Below are positions 17,706 to 26,861 of a stretch of 64,000 bases of DNA, in pieces; position 1 is the stretch's first letter; each line of letters opens with the position of its first letter. A program made the position numbers and the translations under genes. The DNA comes from an uncultured Muribaculaceae bacterium (GTDB lineage: Bacteria > Bacteroidota > Bacteroidia > Bacteroidales > Muribaculaceae). The notes below the pieces were generated by a model. It was not told the DNA's origin. It searched no databases and saw only the letters and a program-made list of their open reading frames with translations. The stretch is from positions 249,188 to 313,187 of the forward strand of contig CAJUPY010000001.1 in the NCBI GenBank assembly GCA_910588035.1, given 5' to 3'.

Positions 17706-18301
17706 TGCATCACGACTTGCTCGTTACCGCCGCTCTCTGAAAGTTCTTCTTTGAGGGCGGCTTTCATGTTTTTAATATCCCGGTCAATCGACCGGTCGAT
17801 TCTCAATCCAATAATAAGACCGACGACTCCACCCATCCACCCGCCGACAAACATTCCGTAATCGGCTTTGTAAAATGTCCATAGCAAAACGCACATCATC
17901 GGAATCATAAGAATATAACCGATTATCTTAAGACGCGACCTCAGAATTCTCAATTTGATTGTTTGTTCAACCATTTCGGCGACCGGCATCGTGTAAATGT
18001 CGATTCGCCTCAAGCGTGACATGAAATAGAGATTCAACGATTTCAAAACTATGAAATATATAACCAGTGATCCTGACAGTTCACGGCTGAATATCAAATT
18101 ATCGATAAACAAGATCGATGTAAACACAATCATACATAATGATACGGCAACAAGGATCTTATATTGATTCATTATACGACATTTAAACGGCAAAGCCTTG
18201 CTACGGCTCAACCGCTCTGTCAGAACCTTGTTCAGAGTCTCGACTCGGTCAAGTTCCCGTTTCATTTCGTGCCACGATTGTTTTAGTTCGTCTAATTCCA
18301 T
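17702..18301 (-). CDS. Membrane protein coupled to an ECF sigma factor
   Basis: 199 residues. A charged, probably coiled-coil N terminus (about 1-36: LKQSWHEMKRELDRVETLNKVL) is followed by four predicted membrane helices (about 48-68, 76-92, 120-140 and 146-166) and a charged tail. It starts 13 bases after the sigma gene, the position where anti-sigma factors are encoded, and the cytosolic helical N terminus would fit binding to a sigma factor. I see no zinc HxxxCxxC anti-sigma motif. The role is inferred from context only. Confidence 0.5.
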   Translation of the reverse strand: MELDELKQSWHEMKRELDRVETLNKVLTERLSRSKALPFKCRIMNQYKILVAVSLCMIVFTSILFIDNLIFSRELSGSLVIYFIVLKSLNLYFMSRLRRIDIYTMPVAEMVEQTIKLRILRSRLKIIGYILMIPMMCVLLWTFYKADYGMFVGGWMGGVVGLIIGLRIDRSIDRDIKNMKAALKEELSESGGNEQVVMH

Positions 18302-18314
18302 GGTCTGACTCCTT

Positions 18315-18806
18315 TTATTCTTCAGAGGCTTCTTTGGCCAATTGTTTTTTTATACGGTGTATCCTCGACGCGATATTGTTTCGGCTGAGGCCTGTTATAT
18401 CGGCAATTTCCTCATAGCTTTTCTCATCGAGCCACAGAAGGATAATCGCCCTGTCGAGTTTCTTCAATCGACTTATCATCTCATACATTTCTTTGACATC
18501 GGCATTGCGTGTCGACACCTCCTCGGCAAATTCATATAGAGAATCTATTGATTGTGTATGGTCATGGCGGTGATTTTGTCTGAAATAAGAGATACATGAA
18601 TTTAAAGTCACCCTGTAGATCCATGTCGATATGTTGGAGTCTCCTCTGAATCGTCCGATGCCTTGCCACAAGTTGAGAAGGGTCTCCTGATACATGTCGC
18701 TGAACGTTTCCTTATCAGACGAATACATGTAACATACCCGCGAAATCAATCCGCGGTTACGCTCGATAAGCGATAGAAACTCTTTCTCCTTGTCTGTATT
18801 TTCCAT
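18315..18806 (-). CDS. ECF-type RNA polymerase sigma factor
   Basis: 163 residues. Region 2 (ISRVCYMYSSDKETFSDMYQETLLNLWQ, then STWIYRVTLNSCISYFR) and region 4 (DRAIILLWLDEKSYEEIADITGLSRNNIASRIHRIKKQL) are complete, with the helix-turn-helix at about 130-155. No extra domain follows. ECF sigmas in Bacteroidales often answer envelope or nutrient signals. This one is probably regulated by the membrane protein encoded directly downstream. It is divergent from the 208-residue gene at 18927, which may be a target. Confidence 0.88.
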   Translation of the reverse strand: MENTDKEKEFLSLIERNRGLISRVCYMYSSDKETFSDMYQETLLNLWQGIGRFRGDSNISTWIYRVTLNSCISYFRQNHRHDHTQSIDSLYEFAEEVSTRNADVKEMYEMISRLKKLDRAIILLWLDEKSYEEIADITGLSRNNIASRIHRIKKQLAKEASEE

Positions 18807-18926
18807 TGAAGAAACTGTTACAAATCATTTAGACGCATGTTTTGTCGATTAGTTACATCACGGAATAGAAATAATTGATTATTTTTGTAAAAAAAATGAC
18901 TGAAACAATATATTGACAATTGTTGT

Positions 18927-19553
18927 ATGGTATCTTCAGAACAGTTCAGGCAAAATCTCAGAGAGGCCGAGATGATGACACGATCGGGCATTACAGAAGA
19001 CTCACTTCCTCTGTCGGGAGAGTTATTGGCAAAAGCATCATACCACCTTGACCAAATTGATTCAACTGAAAATGGAGAGCTGTTTGCCGAGGCTGCAGTC
19101 GTTCATGTAAATGCGCTTATAGCCTCTGATGAACATTGTGCGGCTGTGTCAACCGCTATTTGTTCTCTGCTGAGACTATCGATGTTAAAAGATGATACCA
19201 CCGATCTCGGGCTTGCCTCCATGATGTTGCTGAATCTTTCAGCGAGTTCACTTGTCACCCACATGAGAGAACATGAGACAACGCCGTCTGACGACGTGAT
19301 CGAGCACTACACCACCGTGTTGCGCTATCTGACATCGATGTTGTTCCACTATTACACCCGGTTAAACAATAGTTGTCCTCAATCCGTTCTTCTAAAACCT
19401 GTCTACAAGACACTTCGGCATCTCATTGACGAAGGTGTGCCTGTTGATCAAAATGAAATCGGGGTCAACAACAAAAGTGTCAACCCCGATAGTCCGTTAC
19501 CGATATATTCCGACGCGATAGGACGCTTGCGTGCCGTCGGTTTTCAATTTTAG
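18927..19553 (+). CDS. Conserved-looking alpha-helical protein of unknown function
   Basis: 208 residues with no signal peptide and no strongly hydrophobic segment. The sequence is rich in Leu, Ala and Ser helices (LASMMLLNLSASSLVTHM, SMLFHYYTRLN) and I recognise no domain or catalytic motif. A TATTTTTG -7-like element lies at 18880-18887 with no clear -33. The gene is divergent from the ECF sigma factor, and its stop overlaps the stop of the convergent beta-barrel gene by 4 bases. Coding is supported by length, an ATG start and typical codon use. Confidence 0.65.
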   Translation: MVSSEQFRQNLREAEMMTRSGITEDSLPLSGELLAKASYHLDQIDSTENGELFAEAAVVHVNALIASDEHCAAVSTAICSLLRLSMLKDDTTDLGLASMMLLNLSASSLVTHMREHETTPSDDVIEHYTTVLRYLTSMLFHYYTRLNNSCPQSVLLKPVYKTLRHLIDEGVPVDQNEIGVNNKSVNPDSPLPIYSDAIGRLRAVGFQF

Positions 19554-20161
19554 AAATAGTAGCTTGCTGTGACAGTCCAACAACGGTTCTTACCCGAATA
19601 GAGCGCATCGTCACCTGAAACCGATTTCGTCAAGCCGAATCCATAGTTGGCGGCAATCTGAAGATGACTCAGAAGTTCTACACCGGCACCAACAGTCCAT
19701 GAAGCGTCAAATTTCTTATTTCTCAACGCATTGTCGACATTACGTCCGGAGATAAGAAACGAAAAGTCTGGTCCCGTCGTTAAAAATGGAGTGACGATTT
19801 TACCGATGACCGGTACACCTATTTTCCATTTCAAATTTAACGGAATGTCGATATAATCGCGGTGGTCTGTCATAGTTTTTCCTGCATTACCTCCATATGT
19901 GGTCTCTTCATCAATCGTGATTGTGCGACGTGCATAAAGCACCGAAGCGTCAAATCCGAGATTAATGACCGGGACCGTGAATTCTGCGGTAACACCGCCG
20001 GTGAATCCCGTTCTGTTATCGGAAGACGCAATTTCTTTATTCAAATGCAATTTGTTAACTGACATACCGGCACGGAGACCAAACCTGAACTGGGCAGAAG
20101 TTGGAAGCGCGACTGCAATCAATAATGCGGCAAGAGCAAAAATTCGACTTAATTTCTTCAT
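19550..20161 (-). CDS. PorT-like outer-membrane beta-barrel protein
   Basis: 203 residues with a signal peptide cleaved near residue 23 (PTSAQ/FRFG). The mature part starts with FRFGLRAGMSVNKL, the usual opening of Bacteroidota beta-barrel domains of the PorT type. Amphipathic strands continue to a C-terminal WTVTASYYF that ends in aromatic residues, a barrel-insertion signal. Such small barrels are abundant in the outer membrane; the specific function is unknown. It appears monocistronic, 46 bases after the flippase gene on the same strand. Confidence 0.82.
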   Translation of the reverse strand: MKKLSRIFALAALLIAVALPTSAQFRFGLRAGMSVNKLHLNKEIASSDNRTGFTGGVTAEFTVPVINLGFDASVLYARRTITIDEETTYGGNAGKTMTDHRDYIDIPLNLKWKIGVPVIGKIVTPFLTTGPDFSFLISGRNVDNALRNKKFDASWTVGAGVELLSHLQIAANYGFGLTKSVSGDDALYSGKNRCWTVTASYYF

Positions 20162-20207
20162 TGTTGAAACGTTTTTGTGTGTGGGTTATTTGATTATTTA
20201 TCGTTTT

Positions 20208-21713
20208 TTAAACAATTTTTGATTCAGACTTGTTCGATTTTCTATTGAATATGAAATCGAGTACTTCCCGCTGAACCACCGAATTCAGGCAATAGTTTAC
20301 CAACAGATAAGATGACAGTGCCACCGCACCTTCGATACAGCAGATGATCCACGGGTTTTCCATAAACCGTCCGAGTTGCCATGTCAAAACGACTATGGCA
20401 GTCGTAATCGCCAAATAGGGAAGCGGTTGCAAAAGATAATCGACACGTCGGTGTCCAGTCAAAGGTGCAGTTAACCACACCCCGACAATCCATGTGGCCA
20501 TCGAAGCGGCAAGCTGTCCATAAAGCATTATCCTTATTCCATAGACCGGATCGTCTTCTGTCGAAAGCGCCATGAAAGGAAACGAGGCGAAAAGGGCTGC
20601 CAACGCAACGACATCACGTACAATTTCCATTACAACGATAAGTCGTGATCGACCAAGCGCGAGCAGATAGTTGGTGTATAGACCGACAGCGACCGTAAAA
20701 AAACCTCTGATGAGCAATATTTGAAACAACACGATAGCAGCGTCCCATTTCGAACCGAAAAGGGCATTGAAAATCGGAGCCGCCAGCATGATCAGGAATC
20801 CGATTGCCGGAAACATGACGTATGAAGAAAAGCGGTTCATCTTAGTCACCGCCCTTGCGAATCTCTCACTGTCGTCTTGAACAGCCGACAATGTAGGCAG
20901 AAATGATGAGGAAAATGCTTGCGAGATCGATGTGATGCCCATTTTGCTCCATTTATCAGCCTGAGTGTAGTACCCGAGTGAAAATAATCCGACACGGTTT
21001 CCAATGAAAAAAGAGTAGATGTTTTGAAAAACCGTATTCAAAAAAGAAGAAAACATCACACCTGTTCCGACCGACATGAATGATTTCAGCGATCTCCACG
21101 AAAATTTCATCGACGGAAACCAACCATTGGTCAACCACAGGGCCAGACACTTCACCAAACTCGAAACTATAGTCTGCCAGACAATAGCCCAGGCACCGTA
21201 TCCCGTAACGGCAAGCCAGATACCGACGACAGCCCCTGCAAACAGACCTGCGGCATTGGTGACAGCTACCGGAGCTACATTCATCTGTTTCATCAGGCGG
21301 TTTATCTGGACAATTGCGGTCGCATTAATGATGAACGACAAGAACATCACACGCGACAAAGCAATCAACCGCTCATCATTCTGAAACCACCCGGCAATCA
21401 ATGGAGCGCAAAAAAACAATACACAATAAATCGCGACTGCCATTGCGATATTAAACCACAAGACTGTAGAATAATCGAGTTGGGAGGGATTCTTACGTTG
21501 AATCAATGCAGAATAGAATCCGCTGTCAACAAAAAGCGATGCAAATGCCTGAAAAATCAAAATAACACCGACCAGACCGAAATCATCTTGTGAAAGTTCA
21601 CGTGCGAGCACAATTCCGGTGACGGCGTAAAGCACCTGGGTCATCACACGGTCTATGACATTCCATTTCAAAGACCGTGCTGTCAGTTTCTTTATGTCTG
21701 CTTCGTCGTTCAT
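20208..21713 (-). CDS. Wzx-type polysaccharide flippase (lipopolysaccharide/O-antigen translocase)
   Basis: 501 residues with twelve or more membrane helices. The N terminus (TARSLKWNVIDRVMTQVLYAVTGIVLARELSQDDFG) is the characteristic start of Wzx/TuaB-like flippases of the MOP superfamily, which move lipid-linked sugar repeats across the inner membrane. A fifth-to-sixth helix loop with NRVGLFSLGYYTQADK also fits. The start overlaps the stop of the DUF2807 gene by 4 bases. No glycosyltransferase cluster surrounds it, so its glycan is unknown. Confidence 0.85.
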   Translation of the reverse strand: MNDEADIKKLTARSLKWNVIDRVMTQVLYAVTGIVLARELSQDDFGLVGVILIFQAFASLFVDSGFYSALIQRKNPSQLDYSTVLWFNIAMAVAIYCVLFFCAPLIAGWFQNDERLIALSRVMFLSFIINATAIVQINRLMKQMNVAPVAVTNAAGLFAGAVVGIWLAVTGYGAWAIVWQTIVSSLVKCLALWLTNGWFPSMKFSWRSLKSFMSVGTGVMFSSFLNTVFQNIYSFFIGNRVGLFSLGYYTQADKWSKMGITSISQAFSSSFLPTLSAVQDDSERFARAVTKMNRFSSYVMFPAIGFLIMLAAPIFNALFGSKWDAAIVLFQILLIRGFFTVAVGLYTNYLLALGRSRLIVVMEIVRDVVALAALFASFPFMALSTEDDPVYGIRIMLYGQLAASMATWIVGVWLTAPLTGHRRVDYLLQPLPYLAITTAIVVLTWQLGRFMENPWIICCIEGAVALSSYLLVNYCLNSVVQREVLDFIFNRKSNKSESKIV

Positions 21714-22420
21714 TCAGCCTTCATGGCCTCGACTTTTATGTTTGCTGCTTTGTCTTCAATCATTTCGGGAGTTCCGCGATACAAGACCTTTCCCGAGCCA
21801 CCACCTTTGACCATAAGGTCTTTCTTGGGCCAGCATCCTATCTCTCCCGTACCTATCAACTTACATTTTACGATTTCAGACTCAAGGTTGTCGGCCTGTA
21901 TGGTTCCGGTGCTCAAACTTGTCAGGTTTGCAACGACACATTTGCCGTTGGCCACAATCGAGCCGTTACCTGTCGTTATCGACGCTGAAAAGTCATTGAC
22001 ATTGATGCCTGAAGCGACAATACGTCCGCTACCCATGAGACGCAGTTTAAGTTCAGGTCCGGGAGCCACACTGACGATCTTAAGGAGCGAATCGGCTCTG
22101 TTTTCAGCCAAAGTCAGGAAATTTGAATAGACCGTTACAGTCGGAACATTTCCGTATTTCACCCCTTTTGTCGTGAAGGCGACAGTCAGTTTCTTTTTGT
22201 TGTTTGAAAAAGATATGACCGAGGCCAACTCAGGGGTCGCATAAAACATGGCCTTACCGGCTGAATCGGGATTGCATACATAATTTACATTGATACCGGA
22301 AGAGACTTTCAATTGGATAAAATCGTCAATATCGACGACATAACGGCTTTCGGGTGCCGCTGCAAGAACTCCAAGCGCAGTCAATGACGCTGCAATTGCA
22401 AATAAAATGTGACGTATCAT
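21710..22420 (-). CDS. DUF2807 (head GIN domain) exported protein
   Basis: 236 residues with a signal peptide cleaved near residue 21 (LAAA/PES). The mature protein is a repetitive beta-helix-like chain with short Gly-Ser turns (LMGSGRIVASGINV, TTGNGSIVANGKCVVANL, IGTGEIGCW, KGGGSGKVLYRG), the pattern of the DUF2807/GIN family. The family is widespread in Bacteroidota envelopes without a known function. It lies between dusB (18 bases) and the flippase (4-base overlap), so the three form one transcription unit. Confidence 0.78.
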   Translation of the reverse strand: MIRHILFAIAASLTALGVLAAAPESRYVVDIDDFIQLKVSSGINVNYVCNPDSAGKAMFYATPELASVISFSNNKKKLTVAFTTKGVKYGNVPTVTVYSNFLTLAENRADSLLKIVSVAPGPELKLRLMGSGRIVASGINVNDFSASITTGNGSIVANGKCVVANLTSLSTGTIQADNLESEIVKCKLIGTGEIGCWPKKDLMVKGGGSGKVLYRGTPEMIEDKAANIKVEAMKAE

Positions 22421-22438
22421 AGATGTTTCTGTTATTGG

Positions 22439-23431
22439 TTAGCTGATTGAAGGAATGATGTCATTCTCTATGTGATCGAGAATTGACATCAGTTCATCGT
22501 TGGTTGACGCACGCAACATTGCTATTCTTGTTTCCCTGAAATTTGGAATTCCCTTGAACAGCGGCGATGCAGCGAGATGACGCCTGATGTGAAGTATTCC
22601 GCGATATTCATCAATGCGGTCAATGCTTTCCGCTATCTGACGCCTCAGAATTGCAAACTTGCGGTCAATCGGCAAAGTGTCGCATTTCTTACCTGTCGCC
22701 ATGTATTGCTTCATGTCATGGAATATCCAGGGGGCACCGATTGATGCACGACCGACCATTACGCCGTCCACGCCCGATTTCTCAAACGCCTCGACAAGAC
22801 GTTCGGGTGTCGTTATGTCACCGTTACCTATAACCGGAATTTTCAACCGTTGGTTGGCTTTGACCTTTGCGATCATTTCCCAATCTGCTTCGCCGGTATA
22901 CATTTGTGAACGTGTACGTCCGTGAACCGTTATCGCCTTGATTCCGCAGTCTTGCAATCGCTCGGCGAGATCCACGATGATTTTATTCTCACAATCCCAG
23001 CCAAGCCTGGTTTTGACAGTCACCGGCAATTTGACGGCATCGACTACCGCCCGTGTAATCTCGAGCATTTTCGGGACATCACGCAACAAACCGGCTCCGG
23101 CTCCTTTACCGGCAACTTTCTTCACAGGGCAACCGAAATTGATATCAAGAATGTCGGGGTTAGCCTCCTCAACGATTTTCGCAGCCTCGACCATTGGCCC
23201 GACCTCACGTCCATAAATCTGGATAGCCGTAGGTCGCTCCTTTTCATTAATGTGCAGTTTGCGGGTCGTCGCTGCAATATTCCTGATCAAGGCATCGGCA
23301 GAGACAAACTCGGTATAGACCATATCTGCACCCAATTCTTTGCAAATCAAGCGAAATGAATGGTCTGTGACATCTTCCATCGGTGCAAGCATCACCGGAC
23401 GGTATCCCAAGTCGATTGAACCGATTTTCAT
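22439..23431 (-). CDS. dusB: tRNA-dihydrouridine synthase
   Basis: 330 residues. The FMN-binding barrel is recognised by LAPMEDVTDHSFR (15-27), the catalytic cysteine C101 in INFGCPVKKVAGKGAGAGLL, VKTRLGWD, ITVHGRTRSQMYTG and the phosphate-binding VIGNGDI...GVMVGRAS. The protein reduces specific uridines in the D-loop of tRNAs. The DusB-type CPVKKV motif and length support this subgroup. It heads the dusB-DUF2807-flippase unit from a good promoter at 23451-23481. Confidence 0.92.
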   Translation of the reverse strand: MKIGSIDLGYRPVMLAPMEDVTDHSFRLICKELGADMVYTEFVSADALIRNIAATTRKLHINEKERPTAIQIYGREVGPMVEAAKIVEEANPDILDINFGCPVKKVAGKGAGAGLLRDVPKMLEITRAVVDAVKLPVTVKTRLGWDCENKIIVDLAERLQDCGIKAITVHGRTRSQMYTGEADWEMIAKVKANQRLKIPVIGNGDITTPERLVEAFEKSGVDGVMVGRASIGAPWIFHDMKQYMATGKKCDTLPIDRKFAILRRQIAESIDRIDEYRGILHIRRHLAASPLFKGIPNFRETRIAMLRASTNDELMSILDHIENDIIPSIS

Positions 23432-23450
23432 AAATAATTCTTCTTTGCCA

Positions 23451-23481
23451 CGAAATTAGTCAAATTTGTCGACTCTACAAA
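23451..23481 (-). promoter_or_regulatory. dusB promoter
   Basis: Minus-strand TTTG (23478-23481), a 19-base spacer and TAATTTCG (23451-23458), a one-base variant of TAnnTTTG. It sits immediately past the stop of the TPR gene and about 20 bases before the dusB ATG. Confidence 0.65.
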
Positions 23482-23482
23482 A

Positions 23483-25684
23483 TTATCTGACCAACGCATC
23501 GATGATATAAGGCATCAGCGAAATGTCAATACCTGCTGCCTCAAGAGTCTTGCAATCTTTCTCTATACGTCCTATCACCGCGTCAGATCCACCTGACTGA
23601 TTCTCAATTGCCAGATTGTAGTAATTGATGGCTTCACGAAAGTCTTTACGTGCAACCGACACATGCCCCATGTTGATATAATCTCCTGACGTCGGATTGT
23701 CAGACACCAGTTTTCGGTAGCATTTAGCCGCATTTTTCAAATCACGCACATTGAGCCGGCACCAACCAAGAGCTCTGAGCGCGCGTTTATTGTCAGGGTC
23801 AAGATAAACTACCTTTGTCAACACAGGAATCGCATCGTCAAACCTGTGCAACTCAATATAAGCGATCGCCATGTCAATCAAAACCGTGACATTGTCGGCT
23901 TGCTCTGAGAGAATGCGATTGAAATAATCAAGTGCCTCGGAATAACGGCCCATGATTACAAGACATGAAGCGATTCTTTTCAATGTCCAGAGACTGCGCG
24001 CATCCAGTAGCTCGGCACGCTGATAATAGTCGAGGGCACCCTCGATGTCACCGCTCCGTTGAAGACAATAGCCTGTTTTCTGGTATAGCTGTGAGGTAGG
24101 CGGCATATTCTGCTCTATGGCACGGAACATGCCCAGTGCCTCACCATAGTATTTGTGTGAGAAATAAAACTCAGCCACGGTCAACGCAGTCTCTCCGTCT
24201 TCAAACCATGTTGACAGAGCCGGAACGGAAAAGATGTTGAACCGTTGAGTGAATGGATCTGAAAATTCCTGCCGTCGGCTGAATAGTTTGAAGAAACGAT
24301 ACAAATCCTGAACATATTTATTGATTCTGTTACGACGGTCTGATGCCGCTGAATTAAGTGCTGCGTTCCGCAGTTCGGCACTATTTATATTGTAACCGTC
24401 AAGCTGTGACATCATCATGTTTTGCTGTGCCTTAGGCACACTTGCCACACTTAGAAAAAATGAGTATTTGTCACTATCGCACAAAAAAGGAGATGCCGAC
24501 AGAATATCAGCAATGGCAGCTGTCGATTCTTCCGCCTTGTCGGCGACAGCCGAATGTCCCGTGTGAAATGGCAAGAACCAATTCGCGATCTCATTGAAGA
24601 AACTGAATGTCTTCAAGTGCGCGAATGTACCCATGAACACATCTCCCCCCTCCTCTTGTATCTCAGACAGTTCACGCATGCGATCAGTGATTCCGCTTTT
24701 GTCAAGCAGGTCCATCCATTCAGGATTTTCTTCAATCTCGGTGATGTCGGTGAGTTGTGAGATGTCAAGTTGGTGTTTTGATATGTCGGGACGAAGCTTC
24801 ATCAGTTCCGGTATCAGTTCATCGGTCATCTTTCGGTTTATGCGCTCAGTGTCGCGAGTTTTGACAAGTTCGATATAAACCATGCGCAAATCAGACTTCC
24901 AGGTCGGTTTTGCCGCAGCCAAGTCAAGACGACCTCTGACTGCTTCTCCCGGAATGCGGTTGCTGTGTGTCAACATGGTGAGAACCGCAGCCGTGAGAGC
25001 CACTGCGGGAAGTGGCGAGGCGGCATCGCCAGCTGTGTTATTATATACGTCAAGCAACAGGCTGAGACGTGATTCATCATAAAACTCCAGAAGCCCCATT
25101 AGCAATGACGACATGACCAGCTGTTTTACATGGGCTGGAACGGCATCTGATTTCAATAACCGCTCAACGGCATCATAGTTGTCTCCCACAAGAGGAAACG
25201 TAACCCACAGCCGGTTAAAAAGCCGGCGTTCAAGCACCTCGGTCTCAGTAACACTGTGTTTCGCATCGTCACCGTCTTCATTCGATATCAAATTAAACAA
25301 AGATGTCTCGTCAGTCAGTTTCATATAACGCTTCACCAAAGCTGCCACGTTGTCATCGGGACGCATGGCCTCAAACCTGACCATGCTGAAATATAGTGTC
25401 GGAGTATCAGGCGTCAGATGACGGCGCGTCAAGCTGTCAAGCAACATGTAGCTACGGTTCACAAAACCGTTGTAGAGGGCTTCCCGATTTGGGTCGTCGA
25501 CTCCGTCGATAACATACCGAAGCATGAGACGATAGTCGTCCTGAAGCTTATTTATTCTCTCAACAATCGCTTTTGATTTCAGTTTTTCTGCAAGTTTACA
25601 CATAAGGCCAAGGGCCTGTGTCAGTTTTCTATTTTTCAGAAAAGCCTCGATTTCGCGTCGTTGTGCTTTAAATTCATCTGTCAT
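23483..25684 (-). CDS. Large cytoplasmic TPR protein of unknown function
   Basis: 733 residues, no signal peptide. The first 480 residues are helical with no domain I can name. From about 495 to 700 there are at least five tetratricopeptide repeats (ALGMFRAIEQNMPPTSQLYQKTGYC, DIEGALDYYQRAELLD, RYSEALDYFNRILSEQ, RFDDAIPVLTKVVYLDPDN, DLKNAAKCYRKLVSDNP). TPRs mediate protein-protein contacts, so it is probably a scaffold. It is separated from neighbours by short gaps, with its own leader to the right. Confidence 0.7.
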   Translation of the reverse strand: MTDEFKAQRREIEAFLKNRKLTQALGLMCKLAEKLKSKAIVERINKLQDDYRLMLRYVIDGVDDPNREALYNGFVNRSYMLLDSLTRRHLTPDTPTLYFSMVRFEAMRPDDNVAALVKRYMKLTDETSLFNLISNEDGDDAKHSVTETEVLERRLFNRLWVTFPLVGDNYDAVERLLKSDAVPAHVKQLVMSSLLMGLLEFYDESRLSLLLDVYNNTAGDAASPLPAVALTAAVLTMLTHSNRIPGEAVRGRLDLAAAKPTWKSDLRMVYIELVKTRDTERINRKMTDELIPELMKLRPDISKHQLDISQLTDITEIEENPEWMDLLDKSGITDRMRELSEIQEEGGDVFMGTFAHLKTFSFFNEIANWFLPFHTGHSAVADKAEESTAAIADILSASPFLCDSDKYSFFLSVASVPKAQQNMMMSQLDGYNINSAELRNAALNSAASDRRNRINKYVQDLYRFFKLFSRRQEFSDPFTQRFNIFSVPALSTWFEDGETALTVAEFYFSHKYYGEALGMFRAIEQNMPPTSQLYQKTGYCLQRSGDIEGALDYYQRAELLDARSLWTLKRIASCLVIMGRYSEALDYFNRILSEQADNVTVLIDMAIAYIELHRFDDAIPVLTKVVYLDPDNKRALRALGWCRLNVRDLKNAAKCYRKLVSDNPTSGDYINMGHVSVARKDFREAINYYNLAIENQSGGSDAVIGRIEKDCKTLEAAGIDISLMPYIIDALVR

Positions 25685-25767
25685 AAAATCGGATAGAAAT
25701 TCGTTAATGAATCTCTAACAACATTGACTTGCAAAAATCTTGCCAAAAAGACTGAAAAAAAATGAAA

Positions 25768-26850
25768 TCAACCTTTTGATGCCTTAAAGTAGAGTGTGAT
25801 TGCAATAATAAGATAAATGAAATTTGGAATCCACATAGCTACCATTGGAGATGTGTAGCCTGAAACGGCAAAAGTCGATGTGACAGTCATGAAAAGAATG
25901 TAGCTGAAACTCAAGACAAGGCCGATTCCGATATTCACTCCCATTCCACCTTTTACTTTCTTCGATGACAGAGACATGCCTATGATCGTGAGAATGAATG
26001 CCGCCGCTGTCATTGCATATCGGCGGTGGTTCTCTATTTCAAACGACTTTATATTTGCTACTCCACGTTCTTTCTGACGCGATATATATTCCTGTAATTG
26101 CGGAGTTGTCAAGGTCTCATGGTCATTCTTTGAAATAAGGAAATCGCGCGGCTCGATCGGTATGATCGTATCAAGCACCGCTCCCCGCGTGATATATTCC
26201 CGTGTGCCACGAAACTCCCTGATCATGTAGTCTCGAACCTGCCACATGTGTAAGGTGTCATATTTTATCGTCTGTGCAGTCAGTCTTGAAACGAGCTTCT
26301 TGTCTTCAAAAGATTCGAGAGAGAATCTGTAACCTGTCTTACTCGAATTTTCAAATCGGTTCATGTATGCAATCTCACCCGGAGCAACCTGCAACATGAT
26401 GTTGGCACCATAGTCGACACGTTTGTTTTTAACATAAGTGTTGGTGTAGTTTATTCGTTTGACATTTGCAGGCGGAATCACATATGCACTCAAGACATAG
26501 GTGGCGGCCGCGATGATGCAGGCTGAGATTAGATAAGGCCGCATGAAACGCCGATAACTCACACCCGATGACAAAATCGCGATTATCTCGCTGTTATCAG
26601 CCATTTTGCTTGTGAAGAAAATCACAGCGATAAACGTGAACAACGGCGAGAACTGATTGGCGAAATATGGAAGAAAATTAAGAAAATAATCGAAAATAGT
26701 AGCACCGAGCGGTGCCTTAAGAAACGAATCAAGCTTCTCGTTCACATCAAACATAATCGTGATCGCAAGAATGAGCATAATCGCGAACAGATAAGTTCCG
26801 AGAAACTTTCTGATGATGTATATGTCAAGTATTTTAAGCGGTTTTCGCAT
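25768..26850 (-). CDS. LptF/LptG-family lipopolysaccharide-export permease
   Basis: 360 residues from the ATG at 26850. Three N-terminal membrane helices (first IRKFLGTYLFAIMLILAITIMFDV), a large periplasmic beta domain (about 120-270) and three C-terminal helices match the LptF/LptG permeases that, with LptB, extract LPS from the inner membrane. The motif SPLFTFIAVIFFTSKMADNSEIIAILSSGVSYRRFMRPYL is the usual coupling region. A start at 26904 would overlap tgt by over 40 bases; the ATG at 26850 lies 11 bases after the tgt stop. F and G subunits cannot be separated by eye. Confidence 0.87.
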   Translation of the reverse strand: MRKPLKILDIYIIRKFLGTYLFAIMLILAITIMFDVNEKLDSFLKAPLGATIFDYFLNFLPYFANQFSPLFTFIAVIFFTSKMADNSEIIAILSSGVSYRRFMRPYLISACIIAAATYVLSAYVIPPANVKRINYTNTYVKNKRVDYGANIMLQVAPGEIAYMNRFENSSKTGYRFSLESFEDKKLVSRLTAQTIKYDTLHMWQVRDYMIREFRGTREYITRGAVLDTIIPIEPRDFLISKNDHETLTTPQLQEYISRQKERGVANIKSFEIENHRRYAMTAAAFILTIIGMSLSSKKVKGGMGVNIGIGLVLSFSYILFMTVTSTFAVSGYTSPMVAMWIPNFIYLIIAITLYFKASKG

Positions 26851-26861
26851 CGTGCCGTCTA

